Source of the DNA: Setophaga petechia
Lineage: Eukaryota > Chordata > Aves > Passeriformes > Parulidae
Assembly (NCBI GenBank): GCA_024362935.1
Contig: JANCRA010000028.1
Coordinates: 9,668,476 to 9,732,475, forward strand
Direction: 5' to 3'
DNA length: 64,000 nucleotides
Below, in pieces: positions 1-9,736 of this stretch. A program made the translations under genes and the position numbers. Position 1 is the stretch's first letter, and each line of letters begins with the position of its first letter. The notes under the pieces are model-generated. The model was not told the origin of the DNA and did not search any database. It worked only from the letters and a program-made list of their open reading frames with translations.

Positions 1-54
1 CCCGCCCAGCGGGCTCTGAGGGACAGCACGGCCGGGCCCGCTCCCCGCGCTCAC

Positions 55-287
55 CCCAGCCTGCGGTCCCCGGCCGCCGCCTTCTCGTACCACAGCCCCG
101 GCGCGGCCGCGCTGCGCTCCACAGCGGCCGGAGGCGGCGGCGGCGGCGGCTCGGGGGGGCTCTGCGGCTGCAGCACCCGCACGGGGCTCCGCCGCAGCGC
201 CCGCACCCCGCGCCGCCCGCCCGGCTCCGCCCGCGGCCCGCGGGGCCTCAGCAGCGCCCGGCACAGCGCCGGCCACGGCGCCGCCAT
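55..287 (-). CDS. MRM3: MRM3 exon 1, mitochondrial rRNA methyltransferase 3 (partial)
   Basis: MRM3 (RNMTL1) is known as a SpoU-family 2'-O-methyltransferase that modifies the large mitochondrial rRNA in the peptidyl-transferase region. Only the N-terminal exon is present: 77 codons plus two bases, read leftward from an ATG at 287-285 to a GT donor at 54-53. The basic, alanine- and arginine-rich start with almost no acidic residues suits a mitochondrial presequence. The block RGVRALRRSPV and the terminal YEKAAAGDRRL match remembered human MRM3. Between them lies a low-complexity proline run (about residues 45-53) that the human protein lacks. A longer frame opens at a GTG at 308, but I chose the ATG because the matching protein starts there. 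The catalytic SPOUT domain lies off the left edge. The gene is head-to-head with GLOD4. Confidence 0.85.
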
Positions 288-352
288 GACACCGCCCCGT
301 GACGTCACCGCGGCACCGCGCAGCGCCCAGTGACGTCACGGCCGCCGCCGCC
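288..352. promoter_or_regulatory. Bidirectional MRM3/GLOD4 promoter with two CRE palindromes
   Basis: Only 65 bp separate the two divergent start codons. The interval holds two exact TGACGTCA palindromes (300-307 and 331-338), the consensus for CREB/ATF proteins, in very GC- and CpG-rich sequence without a TATA box. The GLOD4 ATG is in strong context (GCCGCCGCC before ATGG). Both transcripts probably start inside or next to this interval, so 5' UTRs must be very short or start sites overlap. Factor binding is inferred from the motif only. Confidence 0.75.
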
Positions 353-3300
353 ATGGCCGCCCGCAGGGCGCTGCACTTCGTCTTCAAAGTGGGAGACCGG
401 GCCCGCACGGCGCGGTTCTACCGGGAGCTGCTCGGCATGAGGGTCAGCGGCGGCTGCGGCTGGGCTCGCTCGGGGGGCAGCGGTGGCTGCGGCCGGGAAC
501 GGGCGGTTCTGCGCCCTCCGTGTGCCCGGAGCGCGGCCCTGGGGACGGGGACGGGACAGGGAATGGGGATGGGGATGTGGGCAATGACAGGGATGGGGAT
601 GGGACGGGATGGGAATGAGTTGGGGGTAGGATGGGAATGGAATGGAATAGAATGAAGTGGAATGGAATGGGATAGGAGCCGTTTCCTGCCCTCTCCGGCC
701 CCGCTCCCTCCCGCTTCCCCAGGCCTCGGGGAGGCGTTTCAGGTTGGATCGAGGGGATGGATCCTCGAGATCCTCTCCCAACCCGTGCTGTGGCTCTCCA
801 GGTGCTGCGGCACGAGGAGTTCGAGGAGGGCTGCAAGGCCACCTGCAATGGGTGAGTGCCCCGAGCTGTTATTCACACTAAAGTAAGGGTTATCTTATCT
901 TTTATTCAATTTCTTCCTTGGGAACCTGCAGCCTCCCACTCTGCAGGTGTGGTGCTTATATTGAACATAACTGCCACATGTGTAGATTGATTGTTGTCTG
1001 AATTATTTCTTAGCTTACCAGGAATTACATCCAGTTCCACTGATTGTTTATATAAGCATGGCACTATCAAGGTTCTTGAGTTAGAAATCCCTCCTGTTAG
1101 CCCCAAAGGTTTTTGTAAAGAAAAAGAAATGAAAAAAAGAAGGAAGAGGAACACATTTCTTTCTGAAATAGAAGGAATCTTACAGTTTGGTGCCCTTTCC
1201 TATTTAGCAATAAGGAAGTGATTATGTAATTGCAGCTAATGAGCAGCCTGTGCCCTTAAAGCACTGTTAATGAGGGAGAATTGCTTTTATCATATGGCCT
1301 TGAATGACAGCTGGGGGTCAAATCTGCCATGATCTCACTCTAGAAATGCAACTCCCCCTTGAAACACAAATACTTGCAGCTCTTGGTGGTTCATTCCAAT
1401 ACTAATGACATTAAAATATGGACAACATTGATATTCCAGCCCTTATGATGGAAAATGGAGCAAGACCATGGTGGGCTATGGACCAGAGGACAATCACTTT
1501 GTGGTGGAGCTGACTTACAATTATGGCATTGGGGAATATCGCCTGGGCAACGACTTCCTGGTGAGTTCCACTGCAAGCAGCCAACCCTTCTCATGATAAG
1601 CTCATTTACCTTAATAATTAGAAGCTCATTTGTTGTGTGGGTTGTACCAGCTGCTTTTTTTTTTAATGCTGTTTGTCCCTTAAACACATCAGTGTTGTTT
1701 TTGTGGTTGTCTCTGAGATGGAAGAGCAGAAACCAGAGCAGATTTGTGCTCACTTAAAGGTCCAAAAGACATTTCTGGAGCTCTGCCTCTGCTCTGGTGT
1801 TTGCTGCCAGATCCAACATGGAATGCTGAGCTAGGAAGGACTTGCTGCAGGAAAACACTCTTGTATTTATTATTTTAATCATTTTTTTGTGATTTAGTGG
1901 CTGGCAGCAGATGGAGCTCTCGTGTTTGCTGTGTGAAAACAGGTGATGCCTCTGCATCCACCCCATGGATTGTGTTGTGTCCTCTCTAGGGCATCACTCT
2001 GGTGTCCAGCCAGGCTGTGAGCAATGCCAAGAAGATGGGCTGGCCCCTCAAAGAGGTCACCTCTGGTGTCTTTGAAACTGAAGCCCCAGGAGGATACAAG
2101 TTCTACCTGGAAGACAAGGAAAAGCTCAAGCAAGGTGAAATATTTACCCCTACTGGTGGTCACCAGAGATTTACCAATGGGGTATTAGAGTGTGTTTATT
2201 TTGATGGCATTTTGTCAAACAGAACACTTTTTAAAATCATTTCTCTGTTACTTCTCAAGACTACTAATGACATTAACTGTGGATTTAAACCTGTAATATG
2301 TTTGTAGCTAATTTGAAATTATTGCAATCCTCAAGATCCCGTGTGGAAGGTAACCCTGGGTGTCTCAAACCTGCAGAAGTCTGTGAGCTACTGGTCTGGT
2401 TTGCTTGGGATGAAAATATATGAGAAGGATGAGGAGAAACAAAGAGCTTTGCTGGGCTATGCTGATGACCAGGTCAGTCCTTGGAAAAATCACCAATTTC
2501 CTGAGAATAGAATCTTAAAAGGAAAAAAGTTCTTAATTAAAGCAACTAATGTCCTTAATTAGGAGTGTTTTAATTGTAGCTGTATTGAATTGAAGCTTTA
2601 AAGAAAGCAGAGCTATGGTTTGCTCTGGCTTGGTGGGAAAGGCGTGGATGGGGGATTTTGGAATCACCAGATCCTGGAGGAAAAGCTGCAGCCTGGAGAG
2701 CAGTGGAGCAATGTCCCTGCAGGCCAGGCTGGGGTTTTCCCTGCAGACCAGGCTGGGGTTTCCCTGCAAGCCAGGCTGTGTTTTTCTGCTGCAGTGCAAG
2801 CTGGAGCTGAGGGCTGTAGGAGGGGCAGTGGATCACGGGACAGCGTTCGGCCGCGTCGCCTTCTCCTGTGCCAAGGACGAGGTACCAGCCCCACTTCCCT
2901 CAGCCCTTTCCCATTTTTAGTATTAACAAAACACACCTGAGTGTAGATAGCTTGTTTATCTTCCTGGCTGTGAGGTGATTTGTTTTCTGTTTTCAGCTGC
3001 CAAGCATTGAAGCCCTGATGAAAAAGGAGAATCAGAAGATTCTGACCCCTCTGGTCAGCTTGGACACACCTGGCAAAGCCACGGTGCAGGTGGTGATTCT
3101 GGCTGATCCTGTGAGTGAAACTGGGAACAGGGATTAGACTGGGGTAAAATTTCTCCTTGCCATTGGTTACAACTGAGCTGCTTCCTTCCAGGATGGCCAT
3201 GAAGTCTGTTTTGTGGGAGATGAAGCCTTCAGAGAACTGTCCCAGGTGGACCCTAATGGTGACAAGCTGTTGGATGATGTAAGTAACTTGCATGTTCATT

Positions 3301-4118
3301 TTCTTCCTAATTAGAGATACATGTAATTTTTGTCATTAAAAAAAAAATTTAAATTTTTATTACTTATTTTTATTATTTTTATATTTTAATTTTATTATTA
3401 TATTCTGTTATATATTTGAATTTTAATTTAGCTATATTTTTATTATATTATTTTTATATTTTAGTATATATTTTTATTTTCAGTTTTATTTAGCTATATT
3501 TTTATTTTATTATTTTTATTATATTTTAGTATATATTTTATTCTAAATCTTATTTATATGTTTATGTTATTATATTATTATATTACAGTATATATTTTTA
3601 TTTTTATTTGTTCTGAAAATTTTTACATTTTATTTTATTATTTTTATTGTTATATTTTATAATAAATGTCTGTATTTTAATCATACATATCCATATTTTT
3701 ATTATAAATATCTATATTTTTCTTATACATTTCCATGTTTTTATTATTTTTATAATTTAAAAATTTATTTCAAAAACTTGATTTTTTACTCATAAAAATT
3801 TGGATTTTTCCTAGAAGCAAATTACCCAGGCTTGGTAAGGAAAATCAATCAGTTTTTAAAGCTCTCTTGCTGACCTGGTTGGACTTGTCCAGCCTCACTC
3901 TTGGGGCATGGTCACATTGTTTGCTGTGGCAGAGAACATTGGTTTTCAGTGTCAATTCACCTTATTAGTGGCTAAAAAATAATTAATCCCTCCAGAGAGG
4001 GAGGGATACATGATTCCTGCTGTTCTGAGCACATCCCCCTGTCTTTGTGCAGGCCATGGCTGCAGACAACAGTGACAAGTGGTTTGCTGAGCACAACATG
4101 AAGAAAGTTTCAGCTTAG
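353..4118 (+). CDS. GLOD4: GLOD4, glyoxalase domain-containing protein 4 (nine exons)
   Basis: Coding exons are 353-442, 802-851, 1440-1560, 1990-2134, 2336-2472, 2795-2881, 2997-3110, 3192-3278 and 4053-4118. All have GT-AG borders and consistent phase and sum to 897 nt, or 298 aa, the length of the common human form. The protein has two vicinal-oxygen-chelate (glyoxalase/bleomycin-resistance) domains: roughly residues 4-130, starting [10 protein letters not shown], and 137-255, starting [10 protein letters not shown]. Recognisable blocks are [31 protein letters not shown] and [23 protein letters not shown]4 is found in mitochondria and cytosol; its reaction is not settled, and I did not verify a complete metal-ligand set. 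The start is the ATG in optimal context 65 bp from MRM3. Intron 8 contains a long AT-rich tract, and short repeats before exon 6 create extra acceptors. The last residues (KKVSA) differ from the human tail, as is common in this family. Confidence 0.95.
2714..2794 (+). repeat. 24-bp tandem repeat carrying decoy acceptors before GLOD4 exon 6
   Basis: About three copies of a 24-bp unit (core CCCTGCAGRCCAGGCTGGGG) lie immediately before the exon 6 acceptor at 2793-2794. The first two copies end a short pyrimidine stretch with CTGCAG, giving acceptor-like AGs at 2721-2722 and 2745-2746; the third reads CTGCAAG. From either extra acceptor the frame stays open into exon 6, adding 24 or 16 codons. 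Confidence 0.6.
3330..3790. repeat. AT-rich low-complexity tract in GLOD4 intron 8
   Basis: Roughly 460 bp of almost pure A/T, dominated by degenerate TTTTTATTATATTTTA-like words in irregular tandem order. It lies between exon 8 and exon 9 and has no coding signal. No target duplication or terminal structure is visible, so it looks like a decayed simple repeat rather than an intact mobile element. Confidence 0.8.
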
Positions 4119-4888
4119 CTGGGGGAATGCCTGGGCTGCTCCTCTGTGCCTTGGAGCCCTTCCAAGAAAATGCCAATCCTGTTGAAGTGCTGCCTTCCCA
4201 GCCAGAGGGTGCTGGGATGTCCTGTGGTGGATTTTTGGGTTGATTGAAGCTGATGTCTCTGCCTTTCACATCTCCTCCTTCCCAAAAACTGGGGCTGTGC
4301 AGCAAAGGAGCAGCTGGCTTCAAAACCAGGGATCATCAGTCAAGGAAATCTCACATTTCTGTGGTGTTTTACTTGAAAGAAAGGTGAATAGATATGTTAT
4401 TTTCTGATTAATTTGCTTTAGCTGTCATTTATTTGCAGGCTAGAGAGGAGATTTTGAGGTAGCTGTGGCTACTCCCCCTCTCCAATGGGGTGTGGGATGC
4501 ATCCCTTTATTGGGAACAAAGAAATGATCTGTGTGAATACTGCATCCTTGTTTCATTCCAAGGTGTTTCCCCAAATTCCAGGGGGAAATTTCACTTGAGA
4601 GTCCCTGGGGTGTTTCTCACTCGGATCCTGCTCCTTCTCCAGGAGATTTCCACATTCCAGGATGGAGCTGAGGCTGTGCTTTAGGGTTTGTAGCTGCACT
4701 GTCTGCTGAGGTGCCAGAGGGCAGCTTGAAATAAGTTTGCAGTTAGGTTTTGGTGAGAAATTTTGGAAATAACTGTTCAGAGTTTGTTCTGTTGGAATGA
4801 AGTCACACTGTTTTTGCTGGGAGTACAGGGAGTCATTCCTGGCATTGTTTGTGCTGCCTGACTGCTCGTTTTCCTGATGAAAACCTTA

Positions 4889-4894
4889 AATAAA
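4889..4894 (+). terminator. GLOD4 poly(A) signal AATAAA
   Basis: A canonical AATAAA lies 771 bp past the GLOD4 stop, with GT-containing sequence after it. It is the first canonical hexamer downstream of the stop that I found, so the 3' UTR probably covers about 4119-4915. Nothing else is recognised in that UTR. Confidence 0.7.
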
Positions 4895-5009
4895 ATACCT
4901 TAAATCAGATTTTCATCATGCAATTGAAATGAGTTTCATGGGGAAGATCAGGCAGTGTTGGCACTTCGAGCTGGAACGGGAAGAATTCCTGCTGAGATTT
5001 TGTCTGAGC

Positions 5010-5925
5010 TTTTCAATTCACAGTTTTGAATCCTATTGGTCAAATTAAACACGTTGATATTGGAGCACGGCAATTATTAATTAATTAAGCCCAATTAAAT
5101 TTCTTTTAATGATGTTTTTGAATTCTGTTTGTCAGATTAAACACGTTGGTATTGGAGTGCAGCAATGAATGAATGAAGCCCAATTCAATTCGTTTTAATG
5201 ATGGTTTTGAATCCTATTGGTCAAATTAAACACATTGATACTGGAGCAATGCAATTAATTAATTAAGCCAAATTCAATTAACTTTTAATGACTGTTTTGA
5301 ATCCTATTCGTCAAATTAAACATGTTATTATTGGAGTGTGCAATTAATGAATTAATTAATTGATTAAACACAATTCAGTTTGTTTGAATGACAGTTTTGA
5401 ATCCAGTTGGTCAAATTAAACACGTTGATAGTGCAACGCAGCAATTAATGAATTAATTAATTAAATAAGCCCAATTAAATTCGTTTTAATGATGGTTTTA
5501 AATCCTATTGGTCAAATTAAACACATTGATATTGGAGCATGGGAATTAATTAATCAATTAATTTAATGACGGTTTTTAATCCTATTTGTCAAATTAAACA
5601 CATTGATAGTGGAACCCGGCAATTAATGAATTAATTAATTAATTAAGCCAAATTAAATTCGTTTTAATGACAGTTTTGAATCCTGTTCGTCAAATTAAAC
5701 ACGTTGATACTGGAATGCGGCAATTAATGAATAAATTAATTAATAAAGCCCACTTCAATTCATTTTAAAGACGATTTTGAATCGTATTGGTCAAATTAAA
5801 CACGTTGGTTGATATTGGAGCACGGTGAATTATAGAATTAATTTAATGACGGTTTTTAATCCTATTCGTCAAATTAAACACGTTAATATTGGAGCACGGC
5901 AATGAATGAATTAATTAATTAATCG
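5010..5925. repeat. AT-rich minisatellite, about ten units of 80-102 bp
   Basis: A degenerate tandem array fills the interval between GLOD4 and the GEMIN4 promoter. Each unit contains GTTTTGAATCCTATTGGTCA, then AAATTAAACACGTTGATA, a GGAGCACGGCAATTAATTAA-type segment and a TTTTAATGAYGGT link. The AAATTAAACAC core recurs near 5042, 5134, 5222, 5313, 5412, 5514, 5591, 5691, 5792 and 5870. Several units keep ATTGG, the reverse of a CCAAT box, and all carry TAATTAAT-like words. The array stops at about 5925, where sequence switches abruptly to the CpG-rich promoter. Confidence 0.9.
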
Positions 5926-6019
5926 CACCTCCGCTCCGCCAGAGGGCGCTGCGGGCGCGGCTTGCGGCGTGACGTCATAGCGCACCGCCGCGATGACGTC
6001 ATCGCGCGGCGCCGCCGCC
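5926..6019 (+). promoter_or_regulatory. GEMIN4 promoter with two CRE palindromes
   Basis: Directly after the AT-rich array the sequence becomes CpG-rich. It carries two exact TGACGTCA sites at 5970-5977 and 5994-6001, the second ending 18 bp before the start codon. There is no TATA box. The paired-CRE layout repeats that of the MRM3/GLOD4 promoter. An upstream in-frame ATG at 5993 lies inside the second site and is unlikely to be the start. Confidence 0.7.
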
Positions 6020-9000
6020 ATGGAGCTCACGGAGCGCGGGGCTGCGATGGCTCCGGGCTGTCCCGAGGGCCCGTGGGCCGTGGGCGAGGAGACGGCGATC
6101 CTGCACGGCGGCTTCCTGCTGGCCGCCCGCCTGCTGCAGCCGCGGCCGCTGCGGGAGCTCCGCAAGGCCGACTGGCCCCGCGCCGGGGTGCCCATCACGG
6201 ACGCGCTGCGCGAGATCGGCGAGCGCTGCCCCTCGCCGCGGGGCCGCTGGAAGGAGGAGGCCGTGGCCATCGTGTGGGCCAAGATCCTGCTGCCCGCCCC
6301 TCCCGCCGCCGCCGCGGCGCTGGAGTGGGGCTGGAAGGAGGACGGGTTCTTCTCGGTGGGCGCGATGATCCCCGATGTGAACCACACCGCGCTCTTCGAG
6401 CTGGTCAAGGCGCTGGGCGTGCCGCGGCTCTTCGTGCAGCTGCTGCTGGCGCTGCCCCCCGGCGTGTGCCGGGCACAGCTGGAGAGCTTGGTGGAGTACA
6501 TCTCCAGCGACACATCCCCGTCCGACGTCAGCTTCTTCTTGGACGTGTGGTGGGAGGTGCTGAAGCACAGGGAGGGACGGGAGGATGCCACGGTGTCGGC
6601 GTTCGGCGCTCTCATCCATCAGCACGGCGGGGAGCCCTCGCTGGAGGATGGGCTGCAGCCCCCCAAGAGGTTCAAGGGTGACCCTGCTGCCCCCGGGCTG
6701 CCGGCGGTGCTGCTGCAGGGATTGAAGCAGATCCGAGGCAGCATCGCCCAGCCCCGCCTGAGGTGCCACGCCCTGGCCAACCTGGCGGAGCTGCTGTGCC
6801 TGTCCTCGGGGCTGGGGCCAGGGGACAGCCCCCTGCCCATCACAGAGCACCTGGCCAAGCTCAGTGCCATGGTCAGGCTCTGGAGCAGTGACACTGACAG
6901 CCAGTACCACCCCTGTGGGCTGGGGGAGAAGGTGAGGGAGGCGCAGAGGAGCATGAGCCTGCTGTGCCTGACCAGACCCTCTCGTGAGGAGCTCTTTGCT
7001 GGCTTGGACTTGCTGTGCAGCTTGTTGCAGGCCTGGGGAGAGGAGCTGCAGGACACCCTGAGGGGATCTGAGGAGCTGAGCTTTGAGAGCTACCGGCTGC
7101 TGGAGGCTCTGACCAGCCTTGTGAAGAACCTGGATTTCCTCTCAGAGACCAGAGACCTGGGGGAAGGCGAGACACATCTGGTGTCAGAGCTGACACAGCT
7201 CACCAAGGACTTCCTCAGGGACACCAGTGCTGTCCTGGAGGATCTGGACACCAGCCTGGTGTCTTCAGTTGCCATGGCAATCATTGCACAGAGGCTGGAC
7301 CGCCACGTGGACACCTGCTCTGTTTTTGCATCTGAAAAGAGCTGGGCTTATTCAAAGGCCTGGGTCGAGTGCCTGGTGGAAAACAAAGCTCTGTTCCAGA
7401 CCCCTGAGCTGGTTATGAAACTGCTGGAGACACTGGTGAGCTTTGCCACATCCCACCATGACAAGGAGGCCCAAGAGCTGCAGTTGCAAGTGACCAAAGC
7501 CATCGTGGAGTGTTACTCAGAGCTCTCATTGAGTGACAAAAACAAAGTGATCTCAGGTGTCCTGGTGTCCTGGGGTGGCCCAGGTCTGTCCCAGAATGTG
7601 CAGGTTATCAGAGAGGGGTTCCAGGAGGACCTGAATGTGACTTTGAACCAGATCACAGAGAGTGTGTCTGATGAAGGCCTGGCCAGGGCTGTGGCTTCCG
7701 TGGCCAGGCTGACACTGCTGTCCCCTGAGGCCACAGTGAAGCAGGTTTGTCACCTTGCTGTGGTCAACCTCGGAGCACACCAGTTCCTCGCCCAAATCCT
7801 CTGCTCCTTCCCAGCACTGAGCTTCCTGGAGAGCCACCAGGATGCAGGCAGGCCACACAGCCTGGTGCTGAGGTGTCTGCAGGAGGCAGTGTGGGGGAAG
7901 CTTTCCACAGCAAGGGAAGAGGAGCAGTTCCTTCAGTTCCTGGCCTTTCTCATGCAGCCAGGCTCAGCCACCCTGCTCGTGTCACCTGCAGAAGTGACCA
8001 AAGCCTTTGTCCTTCCCTGTTTGAAGTCAGACTCTGCTCAGATTGAGCTGAGCCTGCAGATCCTCAGTAAGGTTTTGGGAATACCATCCTGCTCAGAAGA
8101 GCACTGGATCACATCCTGCCACCCGTTCCCACTTCTCCTCAGCCTCTGCAAACTTCTGGATGGTTACACCAAGTACTGGCATCAGCCTAGGGAGCAGCTC
8201 TTCCCTTCCCTGGAGACCAAAGACCTGATTCTGAGCATCCTCTGCCAGCTCTGTGAGCTGCTGGGACCAGAGACTGTCCCCTCCTCGGAGCTGTGGGTGC
8301 AGTCGCTGGCCTGGCTCCACAGGAAGGTGGCATCCCTGGACTGGACCGTGGGGCTCCGTCTGAAGAACCTTTATGGGGATCACTTCAAGAACGAGGTCCC
8401 AGCAACGCTGTTTGAGATCTGCAGGCTCCCTGAGGACGAGTGGACATCCCAGTCGTGGCCAGCCTACGGGCCGGGCAGCGGGCTGCTGGCGTGGATGGAG
8501 TGCTGCTGCGTGTCCCCCGCGCTCAGGGACACCATGCTGGCACTGCTCTCCGTCAACGTGGACAACCCTGAGGAGGTGAATCTCTTCAGCAAAGGCTTCC
8601 TGGTGGCTCTAATCCAGGTGCTGCCCTGGTGCAGCCACGGTGAGTGGAAGAGGCTGGTGCCCGTTGTGGAGCAGCTGCTGCAGAGGCAGGTGCTGCACGT
8701 GCCCTACACGCTGGAGTACGTGCAGCACCTGCCCCTGCTCAACCTCCGCCCCTTCTCCTGCCACCTGCAGCTCTCCGTGCTCCTCCTGAGGGGCTTCCAG
8801 CTGCTCTGCAGCTCCAGCTGCTCCAGCTGGCTGCCCCCAGAGGCCTGGCTGCACCTGGTGCAGCTCTACTGCTCCAGCCTCACCGACCTGCTGGCCTCCC
8901 TGCAGGCCACGGCGGGAGCCGCGGCTCAGCCCTGCGCGCAGGAGGTGTCCTTCACCTGCATCCAGCTCTTCTGCCACCTGCTGCACGTGGCTGCCATGCT

Positions 9001-9220
9001 GCCAGCTGGGGGCTGCGAGGAGCCGCTGCTGGTGGTGGCCCTGGAGGTGCTGTCACAGTATGAGGTGTCCAGCAGGGCTGATGTGTCACCGTGCGCCGCG
9101 CTGCGCAGAGCCAACGAGGGGCACTTCCTGCAGTCCGTCACCCACAGCCTGGGGCACGAGGAGCTGCGCTGCACCCTCCTGCAGAAGCTCAGCAAGCTGG
9201 GAGCATGCTCAGAGCACTGA
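6020..9220 (+). CDS. GEMIN4: GEMIN4, SMN-complex component (single coding exon)
   Basis: Gemin4 is a member of the SMN complex, which loads the Sm ring on spliceosomal snRNAs in the cytoplasm and is also found in nuclear gems. The open frame encodes 1066 aa against 1058 in human. Matching blocks run along the length: AILHGGFLLA near the N-terminus, FFSVGAMIPD, SFFLDVWWEV, DSYRL-like SFESYRLLEAL, VFASEKSWA, GFQEDLNVTLNQ, LDWTVGLRLK, EVPATLFEICRLPEDEWTSQ, GLLAWMECCCVS, LFSKGFLVAL and a LLQKLSKL tail. The protein is leucine-rich and helical with no catalytic motif. I chose the ATG at 6020 because its context is optimal (GCCGCCGCC before ATGG) and MEL resembles human MDL; an in-frame ATG at 6047 is an alternative. 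In human, as I recall, the start codons lie in a separate small first exon; no intron is visible here. GLOD4 and GEMIN4 are same-strand neighbours. Confidence 0.95.
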   Translation: MELTERGAAMAPGCPEGPWAVGEETAILHGGFLLAARLLQPRPLRELRKADWPRAGVPITDALREIGERCPSPRGRWKEEAVAIVWAKILLPAPPAAAAALEWGWKEDGFFSVGAMIPDVNHTALFELVKALGVPRLFVQLLLALPPGVCRAQLESLVEYISSDTSPSDVSFFLDVWWEVLKHREGREDATVSAFGALIHQHGGEPSLEDGLQPPKRFKGDPAAPGLPAVLLQGLKQIRGSIAQPRLRCHALANLAELLCLSSGLGPGDSPLPITEHLAKLSAMVRLWSSDTDSQYHPCGLGEKVREAQRSMSLLCLTRPSREELFAGLDLLCSLLQAWGEELQDTLRGSEELSFESYRLLEALTSLVKNLDFLSETRDLGEGETHLVSELTQLTKDFLRDTSAVLEDLDTSLVSSVAMAIIAQRLDRHVDTCSVFASEKSWAYSKAWVECLVENKALFQTPELVMKLLETLVSFATSHHDKEAQELQLQVTKAIVECYSELSLSDKNKVISGVLVSWGGPGLSQNVQVIREGFQEDLNVTLNQITESVSDEGLARAVASVARLTLLSPEATVKQVCHLAVVNLGAHQFLAQILCSFPALSFLESHQDAGRPHSLVLRCLQEAVWGKLSTAREEEQFLQFLAFLMQPGSATLLVSPAEVTKAFVLPCLKSDSAQIELSLQILSKVLGIPSCSEEHWITSCHPFPLLLSLCKLLDGYTKYWHQPREQLFPSLETKDLILSILCQLCELLGPETVPSSELWVQSLAWLHRKVASLDWTVGLRLKNLYGDHFKNEVPATLFEICRLPEDEWTSQSWPAYGPGSGLLAWMECCCVSPALRDTMLALLSVNVDNPEEVNLFSKGFLVALIQVLPWCSHGEWKRLVPVVEQLLQRQVLHVPYTLEYVQHLPLLNLRPFSCHLQLSVLLLRGFQLLCSSSCSSWLPPEAWLHLVQLYCSSLTDLLASLQATAGAAAQPCAQEVSFTCIQLFCHLLHVAAMLPAGGCEEPLLVVALEVLSQYEVSSRADVSPCAALRRANEGHFLQSVTHSLGHEELRCTLLQKLSKLGACSEH

Positions 9221-9241
9221 TCTGGACCTTGTAAGATGTGT

Positions 9242-9247
9242 AATAAA
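9242..9247 (+). terminator. GEMIN4 poly(A) signal AATAAA
   Basis: AATAAA sits 21 bp after the GEMIN4 stop codon, followed within 30 bp by a T/G-rich stretch. This would give an unusually short 3' UTR of about 40 bp. The interval 9265-9715, between this and the opposing TLCD3A 3' end, shows no gene or repeat that I recognise. Confidence 0.75.
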
Positions 9248-9730
9248 CCCTTGGTTTTTGTTTTTGAGTTTCTTCCCTCCCTGCTGTGTTCTCCCACTAA
9301 GCAGTGGAAGTAGGAGTATGAAGATGGGTAGGTGGAGCCACTTTGGTTTTCCATTGGAATAACTGGGCACAGCTGTTGCTGAGCCAAGCTGCCAGTTCTG
9401 TGGCTGCAGCCTTGCCTGCTGGCTCTCTGCATTTACACAGCAGCCTCCAGCATCGAGGAAATAGCTTCCCTCTGGCTGCTTTGCCACCAGCCCTCTCCTA
9501 GTCCCGGGAGAATTGCTGGTTTTGCCACGTGCTGCCTGAGGCTGGGAAGCAAGTTGGAGGCTGGGAATCGAGTTGGGTGAGTTCAGGACAGGCAGGAACC
9601 TTTGGAAATCCATGTGTGCTGCTTCTGCCCGGAGGTGGGGGTGCAGCAGTAACCCCACATGTAATGCCCCCACCCAGCAATGAACAGCACGTGAAAGAGC
9701 CAGCCAGTGGTGTGACTCAGAGAGGAAATC

Positions 9731-9736
9731 TTTATT
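9731..9736 (-). terminator. TLCD3A poly(A) signal (AATAAA on the minus strand)
   Basis: TTTATT on the plus strand reads AATAAA on the minus strand, about 1.47 kb beyond the TLCD3A stop. It is the best candidate 3' end for that gene and leaves about 450 bp between the convergent ends of GEMIN4 and TLCD3A. The implied 3' UTR (about 9715-11204) holds a short CAG run at 10753-10773 (CTG in the mRNA, about seven units) and turns GC-rich near the coding end. Confidence 0.6.

Noticed and set aside
5999..6910. Minus-strand open frame of 303 codons opposite GEMIN4
   Set aside because: Antisense shadow of the GC-rich 5' end of GEMIN4, which is supported by homology on the plus strand.
9248..9730. A DBIL5-like gene between GEMIN4 and GLOD4/TLCD3A, as in mammals
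   Set aside because: I looked for an acyl-CoA-binding domain frame in the gaps 4119-5925 and 9248-9730 and saw none.
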